Assembly (NCBI GenBank): GCA_025062325.1 | Contig: JANXAL010000077.1 | Span: forward strand, 1 to 40,281 | Reading direction: 5' to 3' | Length of the DNA: 40,281 nucleotides | Origin: Roseiflexus sp. | GTDB taxonomy: Bacteria; Chloroflexota; Chloroflexia; Chloroflexales; Roseiflexaceae | Part shown: piece by piece, positions 1 through 8,282 of the stretch | Layout: each line of letters begins with the position of its first letter | Position numbering within the stretch: position 1 is the first letter of the stretch | Made by a program: the position numbers and the translations under genes | Notes under the pieces: generated by a model | What the model was told of the DNA's origin: nothing | Database searches by the model: none | The model's input: only the letters and a program-made list of their open reading frames with translations

Positions 1-1941
1 CCGAATTTTCGGCTCGCAGAAGAGCACTGAAACTCCGGCAGTCGCGCAATGCCGCGCACGCCGGGCGCGAGATTTCCGAATTTTCGGCTCGCAGAAGAGC
101 ACTGAAACTCAGACCCAATCGCGGCGGTTGAGCGATTCGACGAATTTCCGAATTTTCGGCTCGCAGAAGAGCACTGAAACTGCCCGCCCGCTTCCCGGGC
201 GGCGGGGCGGGTCGAAGTATTTCCGAATTTTCGGCTCGCAGAAGAGCACTGAAACCTGACGCATCGGGATGCCGCAGGCGTCTTTCACGCAGATTTCCGA
301 ATTTTCGGCTCGCAGAAGAGCACTGAAACCTCGTAGCGCCCCGAAGCGGCCAATCGACCGATTTGAATTTCCGAATTTTCGGCTCGCAGAAGAGCACTGA
401 AACGGGGGCAGACAGAATACGAGAGCGTCGATTTGCACCCATTTCCGAATTTTCGGCTCGCAGAAGAGCACTGAAACTTGCATGATTGGAGGGAGACAAT
501 GGATGATGGCACAATTTCCGAATTTTCGGCTCGCAGAAGAGCACTGAAACGCGATTTTTGCGATTTTTATCGCAATTACCGCGGCGATTTCCGAATTTTC
601 GGCTCGCAGAAGAGCACTGAAACGATGGCGACAGTCGCGGCGCGGGCGGCAAGCAACCAGATTTCCGAATTTTCGGCTCGCAGAAGAGCACTGAAACCTC
701 GTGTTTTACTCGGCCACGGTCGTCATCGCTGCGATTTCCGAATTTTCGGCTCGCAGAAGAGCACTGAAACCTGACGCTTCGGGATGCCGCAAGCGTTTTT
801 CCCGAAATTTCCGAATTTTCGGCTCGCAGAAGAGCACTGAAACCAGCGGTATCTCCAGATTTCGCCAAACAGTGGCAAAATTTCCGAATTTTCGGCTCGC
901 AGAAGAGCACTGAAACTGGACTGCAGCGCGTACTTGCGCGCAATGCGCGCAAATTTCCGAATTTTCGGCTCGCAGAAGAGCACTGAAACGGGAAGGCTGG
1001 CAACTGGCGCTCTCGGCGGCTGGGATTTCCGAATTTTCGGCTCGCAGAAGAGCACTGAAACCTTCCAGGCAGGATATGCACACCCATCCGCATTCCGATT
1101 TCCGAATTTTCGGCTCGCAGAAGAGCACTGAAACGATTGTGAACTGGCAGGGGGGGATGATTGCGGATCGATTTCCGAATTTTCGGCTCGCAGAAGAGCA
1201 CTGAAACGTCAGGCAGAGGGATGAACTGGAGGAGGAACATGTTGAAATTTCCGAATTTTCGGCTCGCAGAAGAGCACTGAAACTTCACCCGAACGCGCCG
1301 CGTGTAGGTCTCCGCCCACCATTTCCGAATTTTCGGCTCGCAGAAGAGCACTGAAACTATGCGCGGTCGTTGTTCATGAATGTTCTCGCGTCAAATTTCC
1401 GAATTTTCGGCTCGCAGAAGAGCACTGAAACATTCTTGATCATCTTCCTGGAGCGCCGTCCACAGCATTTCCGAATTTTCGGCTCGCAGAAGAGCACTGA
1501 AACTTTCAGGGTCTCAATGGCGCACTGAAGCCGTTGACATTTCCGAATTTTCGGCTCGCAGAAGAGCACTGAAACTATAACGACGCCGCGCGTACTGATA
1601 GCGCCCCCAGAATTTCCGAATTTTCGGCTCGCAGAAGAGCACTGAAACCTCGTCATCCTCGTCTCCCTCCTCCTCCTCCGCGAGGATTTCCGAATTTTCG
1701 GCTCGCAGAAGAGCACTGAAACCTGCCGCAATCGCTGTGCGGCGACGAGATTGGGATATTTCCGAATTTTCGGCTCGCAGAAGAGCACTGAAACCTTGTG
1801 TTCTACGCGGCCACGGTCGTCATCGCGGCAGATTTCCGAATTTTCGGCTCGCAGAAGAGCACTGAAACGGGTAACGACCCTCGCTGATCACGATCTGGCG
1901 ACCCATTTCCGAATTTTCGGCTCGCAGAAGAGTACTAATGG
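1..1941 (+). CRISPR. CRISPR array, leader-distal part, 26 spacers
   Basis: A 37-nt direct repeat (begins ATTTCCGAATTTTCGG, ends GAGCACTGAAAC) recurs every 72-76 nt. The first copy is cut by the window edge (1-33); 25 intact copies start at 72, 144, 219, 293, 367, 441, 514, 587, 661, 734, 807, 880, 953, 1025, 1098, 1171, 1247, 1321, 1395, 1467, 1539, 1612, 1686, 1758 and 1832. A last copy at 1905-1941 is degenerate at its 3' end. The 26 spacers are 35-39 nt. Each repeat holds a CCGAA-TT-TTCGG stem and ends in ACTGAAAC, the usual form of a crRNA 5' handle. Decay at the right end and the GAAAC terminus say that transcription runs along the plus strand and that the leader lies left of the window. 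No cas gene is present, so the subtype cannot be assigned from here. Confidence 0.98.
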
Positions 1942-2325
1942 GACGGGCGCTGCGGCGCCGCGCCTCAACGTGAGCATCTCCTCGTTCTCGGCACGCAGCA
2001 GCGCCCTGAGGGGACAGGCGCAGCGCTGCTGCGTGCCAACGCGAGCATTTCCGATATTCGTGCGTCACGAATTGAACTGCCAGTTCCACCCACCTTCACA
2101 CGCGTATCATTTTCCAGTTCTCGGCTTGCAGAAGAGCATTGAAGCCTATCGTCGTCATCATCTTCATCATCGTTATCATCGTCACTTCTAAACTTTCGGC
2201 TCGCAGAAGAGCGCTGATGGGACGAGCGCGGCAGCGCCGCGCCCCGACGCGAGCATCTCCTCGCTCTCGCCTCGCAGAAGAGCGCTGATGGGACGAGCGC
2301 AGCGCCGCCGCGCCCCAATGCGATC
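1942..2325 (+). repeat. Decayed CRISPR tail with a recurring spacer-like unit
   Basis: Beyond the last good repeat the 37-nt spacing continues with diverged repeats at 1976-2012, 2109-2145, 2184-2220 and 2255-2291 (about 7-12 mismatches to the consensus) and a weaker one near 2047-2083. Most starts are 71 nt apart. Four of the intervening sequences (1942-1975, 2013-2046, 2221-2254, 2292-2325) are each exactly 34 nt and align without gaps: they start GAC, have a GC-rich GCGCCGCGCC core and mostly end CGAGC. A fifth interval (2146-2183) is an ATC/GTC-rich spacer. This looks like old array units that duplicated and then decayed. Reading frames across it have no recognisable protein. Confidence 0.8.
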
Positions 2326-2630
2326 CCTCGCCAAGCCCTCACGCGCCTCGACTGCGCTGAACCATATGCGCTCCATTTCTGCGCAGCGCCCAGGCGCCCT
2401 TTTGCGCCTTTCGGAGCGCCGTACAACCCGGGCGCGTTGCCGCTTTGCCCCAACCCTCTCGCTCCCTCGTGGCGACGATCATTGAGCAGCAACGCGGCAA
2501 CCGGACACACTGCTGTCAGGTTCTGCACTTGTTCATTCACTCCTCTCAATCAAAGCGTGAGAGGCGGATTTTTCCGGCAAGCTCTCGCCTTGAATTGCCC
2601 GCGATAGTGGACACCGCAATGCTCTCCTCT
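2326..2630. other. Intergenic, no recognised feature
   Basis: About 300 bases between the decayed CRISPR tail and the palindromic repeat cluster. Short open frames exist on both strands, but none has a ribosome binding site or a recognisable protein sequence. A possible further degenerate repeat around 2326-2362 (ends CTGAAC) is too weak to call. Confidence 0.5.
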
Positions 2631-3330
2631 CGCGCAGTACGGGATGAGGGGCAGGGGAATGAGGGGCAAAAGAGCGTCAGGACGCTCTTGCCCCCTTCTC
2701 CCCCGGTGAGAGCAGGGGACGGGGGGATGAGGGGGAAAAGAGCCTCAGGACGCTCACTTCCCCTTCTCCCCCGGTGGGAGCAGGGGGCGGGGGGATGAGC
2801 TCACAAGTGTAGTTTTTTCTAGCAATCCCCCCGTGCTGACTATCTGTTTCAGGCATCAGGGCGCCCTAACTCCCCCTTCTCCCCTTGTGGGAGAAGGGGG
2901 TAAGGGGGGATGAGGGGAAAAGGGCGTCAGGATGTGGCAAATCCGCCTCGCACGCCAAGAAGCCTACACGTGAGCGAGTGGGAGCAGAGGGCAGGGGGAA
3001 TGCTTAAAAGGGTAGATTTTTGGGGCAAACCCCTTGTTACATTGCCCTCTTGGAGCGCTGGGATGCGCAAACTCCCCCTTCTCCCCTGGTGGGAGCAGGG
3101 AGCCGGGGGATGAGGATGAAAAGAGCCTCAGGACGTTCGCTCCCCCTTCTCCCTTGGTGGGAGCAGGGGGTGGGGGGATGAGAGGGAAAGAGCCTCAGGG
3201 TGCCCTAACTCCCCCTTCTCCCCTGGTGGGGAAGGGGGTTAGGGGGGATGAGGGGGAACAAGGGCGTTGTAACGCGCAAAACACACACGTCTGTCCAACA
3301 AACCTACCCCTGCGAGGGGGAAACTCCTCC
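2631..3330. repeat. Cluster of MITE-like palindromic repeats
   Basis: At least four partial copies of one module lie here, around 2640-2715, 2716-2800, 2860-2935 and 3060-3260. The module has AAAAGAGCCTCAGGACGCTC at one side, a palindromic core of CCCCCTTCTCCC / GGGAGAAGGGGG, and a run of GGGGGGATGAGGGG. Fragments resembling the inverted ends of the element at 39917-40112 occur at 2802-2822 (CACAAGTGTAG), 3005-3022 (AAGGGTAGATTTTTGG) and 3301-3318 (CCTACCCCTGCGAGGG). No transposase is present, so this looks like a nest of non-autonomous elements or their remnants. It is noncoding. Confidence 0.75.
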
Positions 3331-3474
3331 TTCGTCCCATAGCGTGCGAGACAGGGGCAGGATTGATGCTCGACACTCTTTTTATGCTCCAGCCATCTCC
3401 CCAGCTACCCAGGAACAGGCGCCTAGTTTGGTTATGCAAAAATTCATCTTCCGCCCTCTCTCCGCTTCTCTGTG

Positions 3475-3522
3475 GTATACTGGTATGTGGGTGCGGCGCA
3501 AACCGCACCAACATTTTTGTTG
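3475..3522 (+). promoter_or_regulatory. Leader of the DUF512 gene: possible -10 and two small hairpins
   Basis: TATACT at 3475-3480 could be a -10 box, though no clear -35 precedes it. It is followed by a perfect six-base-pair inverted repeat (GTGCGG 3491-3496, CCGCAC 3503-3508) and then a five-base-pair one (CAACA 3509-3513, TGTTG 3518-3522), just before the start codon at 3539. The start has no strong Shine-Dalgarno sequence. Whether the hairpins regulate anything is unknown. Confidence 0.35.
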
Positions 3523-3538
3523 TGGTTTGTGAGCGTTC

Positions 3539-5044
3539 ATGGAATATCAACCCGATCTAAAACGGATCACCGGCGAAGGAGGCGAAATTGCATCGGTCGC
3601 CCCCGGCAGCATTGCCGCTGAAATCGGGCTGCAACCCGGAGATGTAGTGCTAGCTGTAGGCGATCTGCGCCTGCGCGACGTGATCGACTATCGCTTCGCC
3701 ATCGCCGAAGAACACATCGAACTGCTGGTGCGTCGCGGCGACGAGGAGTTCATCTACGAGATTGAAAAGGACGCCGATGAGGATCTCGGGATCGAATTCG
3801 TTGAACCGCTCTTCGACCGCCTGCGCACCTGTAACAACAAATGCCCTTTCTGCTTTCTGACTCAGATGCCGAAGGGGCTGCGCCGTTCGCTCTACCTGAA
3901 GGACGATGACTATCGCCTGGGATTCCTGTACGGCAATTTTGTGACCCTTACTAATCTGACCGAGGAAGACTGGCAGCGGATTGAGCAGCAGCGCCTCAGC
4001 CCGCAGTACATTTCGGTGCACGCGACCGATCGCGCGCTGCGCGCTGTGCTGCTGGGAAAACCCGACGTACCTGATGTGCTGGAACAGATCCGGCGCCTCG
4101 GGCGCATTGGCATTACCGTTCACACCCAGATCGTCGCGCTGCCGGAGATCAACGATGGCGCTGCGCTCCACCAGAGCATTCGCGACCTGGCGGATCTCTT
4201 TCCAATCGTGCAGACTATCGCGGTTGTACCGGTGGGGCTGACGAAGTACCGCTTCGACGGCAAACGTCCGCAGACGATCAAAGCCGCCATTCAGATCCAC
4301 GAAACGCCGGAGTGGATCGATGCCACGTGGGAGCGGCAGCCGCGCTGGGACGATGCCGTGCGCGCTTATGAAGCACAGGTGGCAAACCTGGGATACTGCG
4401 CACGCCAGATCGTCGCCGCTGACGTGCCAATGCGCTGCTATCGTCCTGATGAAGCGCCGCGCATCCTTGATGTGGTCGAGACATATCAGAAGGAGTTCCG
4501 TCGTCGCTACGGCATTGGCCTCGTGTATGCGTCCGACGAGTTCTACCTGCTGTGCGGGCGCGACCTGCCGCCTGCCGCCGATTACGACGGTATGCCGCAG
4601 TATTCCAATGGCGTCGGCATGACGCGCGATTTCCTTGATGGCTGGGCAAAGGCGCAGCGCCGGCTACCAGCCCGCCTGCCCCAGCCTGCCGAATTGACGA
4701 TCGTGTGCGGGACGCTAATTGCGCCAATCCTGCAGCGCATCGTCGACCGCCTGAATCGGATCGTCAACCTTGAGGCTCGTCTGCTGCCGGTCGTCAATCA
4801 GTTCTTCGGCGAAACGGTGACGGTCTCGGGATTGCTGATGGGTCAGGACGTTGTCCCTGCAATTCGCGCGGCTGGCGCGCGACGCGTGCTCCTGCCGCGG
4901 GTGATGTTCGATTATACCGGGACGCGCACCATCGACGAGTACACCGTCGAACGCCTCAGCGCCGAAAGCGGCGCTGCCGTCGCTGTCGCTGGCGAGCCGG
5001 AGGAGATCGTGCGATACGTGCGAGCATTAAGCGTCGAACGATGA
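3539..5044 (+). CDS. PDZ-containing DUF512 radical SAM-type protein
   Basis: Protein of 501 residues in the DUF512 family, which in cyanobacteria and Chloroflexota is described as a putative iron-sulfur oxidoreductase. The N-terminus (about 15-75) is PDZ-like: VAPGSIAAEIGLQPGD, then LAVGD. Next comes a cluster motif CNNKCPFC with Cys98, Cys102 and Cys105, the CX3CX2C spacing of radical SAM enzymes, followed by FLTQMPKGLRRSLY and the conserved DDDYRLGFLYGNFVTLTNL segment. The C-terminal half is the DUF512 domain, with DEFYLLCGRDLP and YSNGVGM. It has no signal peptide and is probably cytosolic. Its reaction is unknown. The HD-GYP gene follows after 39 bases on the same strand and the two may be co-transcribed. 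The ATG at 3539 gives the expected N-terminal PDZ segment but lacks a good ribosome binding site. Confidence 0.9.
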   Translation: MEYQPDLKRITGEGGEIASVAPGSIAAEIGLQPGDVVLAVGDLRLRDVIDYRFAIAEEHIELLVRRGDEEFIYEIEKDADEDLGIEFVEPLFDRLRTCNNKCPFCFLTQMPKGLRRSLYLKDDDYRLGFLYGNFVTLTNLTEEDWQRIEQQRLSPQYISVHATDRALRAVLLGKPDVPDVLEQIRRLGRIGITVHTQIVALPEINDGAALHQSIRDLADLFPIVQTIAVVPVGLTKYRFDGKRPQTIKAAIQIHETPEWIDATWERQPRWDDAVRAYEAQVANLGYCARQIVAADVPMRCYRPDEAPRILDVVETYQKEFRRRYGIGLVYASDEFYLLCGRDLPPAADYDGMPQYSNGVGMTRDFLDGWAKAQRRLPARLPQPAELTIVCGTLIAPILQRIVDRLNRIVNLEARLLPVVNQFFGETVTVSGLLMGQDVVPAIRAAGARRVLLPRVMFDYTGTRTIDEYTVERLSAESGAAVAVAGEPEEIVRYVRALSVER

Positions 5045-5083
5045 GGGGAAATTATTGCGCATTGGCGCAAGTGAGGTGACAGT

Positions 5084-6778
5084 GTGCATCACGACCTGAC
5101 TGTACGCCGCGTCCTGAGCGTCATTCAGCGCGCAACCCAAACGGCTGCACAGACAAACCTGGCTGCGTTGCTCGACCGCACGCTCGATCTGTTCGTCGAG
5201 GAAGCGCGTGCTGAAGCCGGGACGCTCTACCTGTACGACCCAGAGCGCGATGAACTCGTCGTCCACGTCGTCAAAGGCGATGAAACGAGCCAGCGACTGC
5301 TCGGCATGCGCATTCCGGCAAGCCGCGGCGTGGCAGGCGCTGCGCTGCGCGCGCGCGAGCCGATCTTCGTCAGCAATGTTGCTGACGATCCGCGCTGGGA
5401 CCGTAGCACCGGCGAGCTGGCGTCGCTTCAGTTGCGCACAATGTACTGTCTGCCGTTGATGATCGAGGATCGACCGGTTGGCGTGGTACAGGTCTTCAAT
5501 CCGCCTGCCGATGCCATTGACGCCGATGAAGAATTGACAGCGCTCCGCGTCCTTGGCGACGTGATGGTCAGTGTGATTGATAAGACACGTCTGCTCGAAG
5601 AGATATATCGCCGCGAACGGCGGCAGCGCGCGCTGGCAGATATTGCCGCGCGCCTGACGACGACGCTGGATCGCCAGCAACTATTGACCCTGATCATGGA
5701 CTACGCTCGTGAGCTGCTGAATTGTGAGGCGACATCGGTGTGGGAAATCGACGATGAAGACGAAGCCAACCCTGTGTTGCGCTCACACGTCGCCACCGGT
5801 TCGCGCGGCGAAAAAGTCGCTGGTATTACTGTGCCATTCGGACAGGGGATCATCGGGCATGTCGTTGCGACGGGCCAGGTCATCCGAGTGGACGATGTGC
5901 GCAATGACGCACGTCATTACCAGGCGGTTGATCAGCAGAGCGGTTTTGTCACGCGCTCTATTCTGTGCGTTCCGCTCCACGCACCAAGTATTCAGCTTGG
6001 CAAAGAGCGCGGGCGCGTGGAGGCGCGGATCATCGGCGGCGCACAGGCGCTTAACAAAATCGGCGGTCCATTCACCGACGATGACGTTGCGCTGTTTGAG
6101 TCGTTCGCCAGTCTTGCAGCAACTGTCCTGCAACTCTCGCGCCTGTACGCCGAGACGCAGAATCTGCTGCTCGGCATGATCAAGGCGTTGGTTGAGGCGG
6201 TGGACGCGCGTGATCGCAACAATCAGCATCATTCACGCCGCGTCTCCGATTTTTCAGTTGCGATCGCAGAAGAGTTGGGGCTGTCTGATGAGCAGATCTT
6301 CCACGTGCGCATTGGCAGTCTGCTGCACGATATTGGGAAGATTGGCGTGCCGGATGCGATCCTCGACAAGCCGGGTCGTCTGACCGACGAAGAACTGATC
6401 GAGATGCGCAGCCATACCATCAAAGGTTACGAGATCATGAGCCAGGAGGAGCTCAGGCGTCTCTTGCGCGTCGAACTGCCAGCGCTCCTGCAGCATCACG
6501 AGCGCCTCGATGGCAATGGCTATCCGCATCGCATCGCAGGCGACCAGATTTCATGGATCGCACGAATTGTCGCTGTTGCCGACGTGTTTGATGCACTGAC
6601 CAGCGCTCGGCCATACAAGGCGCCGTGGAGCGCCGAGCAGGCGATTGCATATCTGAACGAACGGAAGGGGATCGAGTTCGATGCTGCCTGCGTTGAGGCG
6701 CTCGCACGCGCACGCGCAAAGGGGCACCCGCTGGTCAAGACGCAGATCGAGCGCGCAGCACTAACGGAAAGGAGGTGA
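5084..6778 (+). CDS. GAF-GAF-HD-GYP domain protein (probable cyclic di-GMP phosphodiesterase)
   Basis: 564 residues with two GAF sensor domains (about 25-170 and 195-355) joined by a helical stretch (165-190), then an HD-GYP domain (365-555). The HD-GYP signatures are intact: HSRRVSDFS, LLHDIGKIG with His415-Asp416, and HHERLDGNGYP at 471-481. The domain is therefore predicted to bind metals and hydrolyse cyclic di-GMP, under control of a ligand or light signal sensed by the GAF domains. No bilin-binding cysteine could be assigned, so the signal is unknown. There is no membrane segment. The start is GTG at 5084 with GAGGTG at 5073-5078 at good spacing. The gene ends just before der; its last codons carry the der ribosome binding site. 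Confidence 0.93.
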   Translation: MHHDLTVRRVLSVIQRATQTAAQTNLAALLDRTLDLFVEEARAEAGTLYLYDPERDELVVHVVKGDETSQRLLGMRIPASRGVAGAALRAREPIFVSNVADDPRWDRSTGELASLQLRTMYCLPLMIEDRPVGVVQVFNPPADAIDADEELTALRVLGDVMVSVIDKTRLLEEIYRRERRQRALADIAARLTTTLDRQQLLTLIMDYARELLNCEATSVWEIDDEDEANPVLRSHVATGSRGEKVAGITVPFGQGIIGHVVATGQVIRVDDVRNDARHYQAVDQQSGFVTRSILCVPLHAPSIQLGKERGRVEARIIGGAQALNKIGGPFTDDDVALFESFASLAATVLQLSRLYAETQNLLLGMIKALVEAVDARDRNNQHHSRRVSDFSVAIAEELGLSDEQIFHVRIGSLLHDIGKIGVPDAILDKPGRLTDEELIEMRSHTIKGYEIMSQEELRRLLRVELPALLQHHERLDGNGYPHRIAGDQISWIARIVAVADVFDALTSARPYKAPWSAEQAIAYLNERKGIEFDAACVEALARARAKGHPLVKTQIERAALTERR

Positions 6779-6787
6779 GGGAATGCT

Positions 6788-8272
6788 ATGAAGCCGATCG
6801 TTGCGATTGTCGGGCGTCCGAATGTCGGCAAATCAACGCTGTTCAACCGACTGATCGGCGAGCGCCGCGCCATCGTGGAAGATATCCCCGGCACCACCCG
6901 CGACCGGCTCTACGGCGACACGGAGTGGAACGGTCGGGTATTTACCGTAGTCGATACTGCCGGGTTGCTGCTCGACGAAGACGACCTGACGCCAGGCACG
7001 CCGCAACTGGAAATTGCGCGGCGGGTGCGCGAGCAGGCAGAACTGGCGATTGCCGAAGCCGATGCCATCATCTTCATGGTCGACAGCCGCGAAGGGTTGA
7101 CCGCCGCCGACGCCGCCGTCGCCGAAGTGCTGCGCCGCGCCAACAAGCCAGTAGTGCTCGCCGCTAACAAAGCCGACAACCGCGAACGTGCGATGGACGC
7201 GGTGGAGTTCTATGCGCTGAATCTGGGCGAACCCATCCCAATCAGCGCCTACCACGGCATCGGCGTCGGCGACATGCTCGACCGGGTGACCGAAGCGCTG
7301 CCCGTCGTCGAGGCGGAAGAGGACGAGGCGGCTGTCAAGATTGCAATTGTCGGACGCCCAAATGTCGGCAAATCGTCGCTGCTCAACCGCCTGATCGGGC
7401 AGGAGCGCAGCGTCGTGAGCGAGATTCCCGGCACCACGCGCGACAGCATCGATACGCCAGTTGACATCGACGGCGTCAGAGCGCTGCTGATCGACACGGC
7501 TGGCATCCGACGCCGCGGCAAGATTGAGCGCGGGTTGGAGCGATACAGCGTGATGCGCGCCCTGCGTGCGATTGAACGCGCCGATGTCGCCCTGCTCCTG
7601 ATCGATGCAACCGAAGGCGTAACGGCGCAGGATACGCATATCGCCGGCATGATCCTCGATTCGTTGAAAGGCGTGGCGATTCTAGTCAACAAATGGGACC
7701 TGATTGTGAAGGACAACCACACCTTCGATGAATACAGTCGCCACGTCCGCGAGGCGTTCAAGTTCATGCCCTATGCGCCGCTGCTGTTCATTTCGGCAAA
7801 GACCGGTCAGCGCGTTGATAAAGTGTTGCCGCTGGCGCTGGAAATCGCACAGAACCGCCAGCGCCGCGTTCCGACGTCCGAACTCAATGCGCTGCTGCGC
7901 CGCGCCGTGTACGAACATCCGCCGACATCCGTTCACAAAGGCTTCCATCTGCGCATCTACTATGCAACGCAGCCACAGGTGGCGCCGCCGGTCTTTCTGT
8001 TCTTCGCCAATCAGGCCGAGGAGGTGCACTGGGGATATGCGCGCTACCTGGAAAACCGCATTCGGGAGCAGTACGACTTCACAGGCACGCCCATAAAGAT
8101 CGTCTTTAGAAGTCGTGCGAAGCGCGAGGAGCGCAGGCAACCATCGGTGATCCGAACGCGCGCCGCTCCTGCAACCCGCACAACCAGCGTTGCGTCGCCT
8201 GAAGAGCGCGTCGAGATCTGGGATCGGGACGATTTCGACGAAGAAGCCGAAGTGTACTGGACGAACGAGTAG
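6788..8272 (+). CDS. der: Ribosome-associated GTPase Der (EngA)
   Basis: 494 residues with the tandem GTPase domains unique to Der, a factor needed for assembly of the large ribosomal subunit. Both P-loops read GRPNVGKS (about residues 9-16 and 187-194). The G3 motifs are DTAGLL and DTAGIR, the G4 motifs NKAD and NKWD. A KH-like C-terminal domain (about 370-450) follows, with FHLRIYYATQPQVAPPVFLFF. The last 50 residues are an added tail that turns acidic at the end. The ribosome binding site GGAGGTG (6771-6777) overlaps the end of the HD-GYP gene, so the two are probably translated from one message. The ATG at 6783 is closer to that site but out of frame. The 3' end converges with the radical-SAM-like gene, 10 bases away. 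Confidence 0.97.
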   Translation: MKPIVAIVGRPNVGKSTLFNRLIGERRAIVEDIPGTTRDRLYGDTEWNGRVFTVVDTAGLLLDEDDLTPGTPQLEIARRVREQAELAIAEADAIIFMVDSREGLTAADAAVAEVLRRANKPVVLAANKADNRERAMDAVEFYALNLGEPIPISAYHGIGVGDMLDRVTEALPVVEAEEDEAAVKIAIVGRPNVGKSSLLNRLIGQERSVVSEIPGTTRDSIDTPVDIDGVRALLIDTAGIRRRGKIERGLERYSVMRALRAIERADVALLLIDATEGVTAQDTHIAGMILDSLKGVAILVNKWDLIVKDNHTFDEYSRHVREAFKFMPYAPLLFISAKTGQRVDKVLPLALEIAQNRQRRVPTSELNALLRRAVYEHPPTSVHKGFHLRIYYATQPQVAPPVFLFFANQAEEVHWGYARYLENRIREQYDFTGTPIKIVFRSRAKREERRQPSVIRTRAAPATRTTSVASPEERVEIWDRDDFDEEAEVYWTNE

Positions 8273-8282
8273 GCGCACTCTG

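Noticed and set aside
109-1788. Open reading frames across the CRISPR array on both strands
   Set aside because: Their proteins repeat the same translated CRISPR repeat (VLFCEPKIRK, ISEFSARRRALK) and have no other likeness; they are products of the regular spacing.
1965-2549. A 194-residue minus-strand frame in the decayed CRISPR tail
   Set aside because: It consists of translated degenerate repeats and an acidic low-complexity run; there is no ribosome binding site or family likeness.
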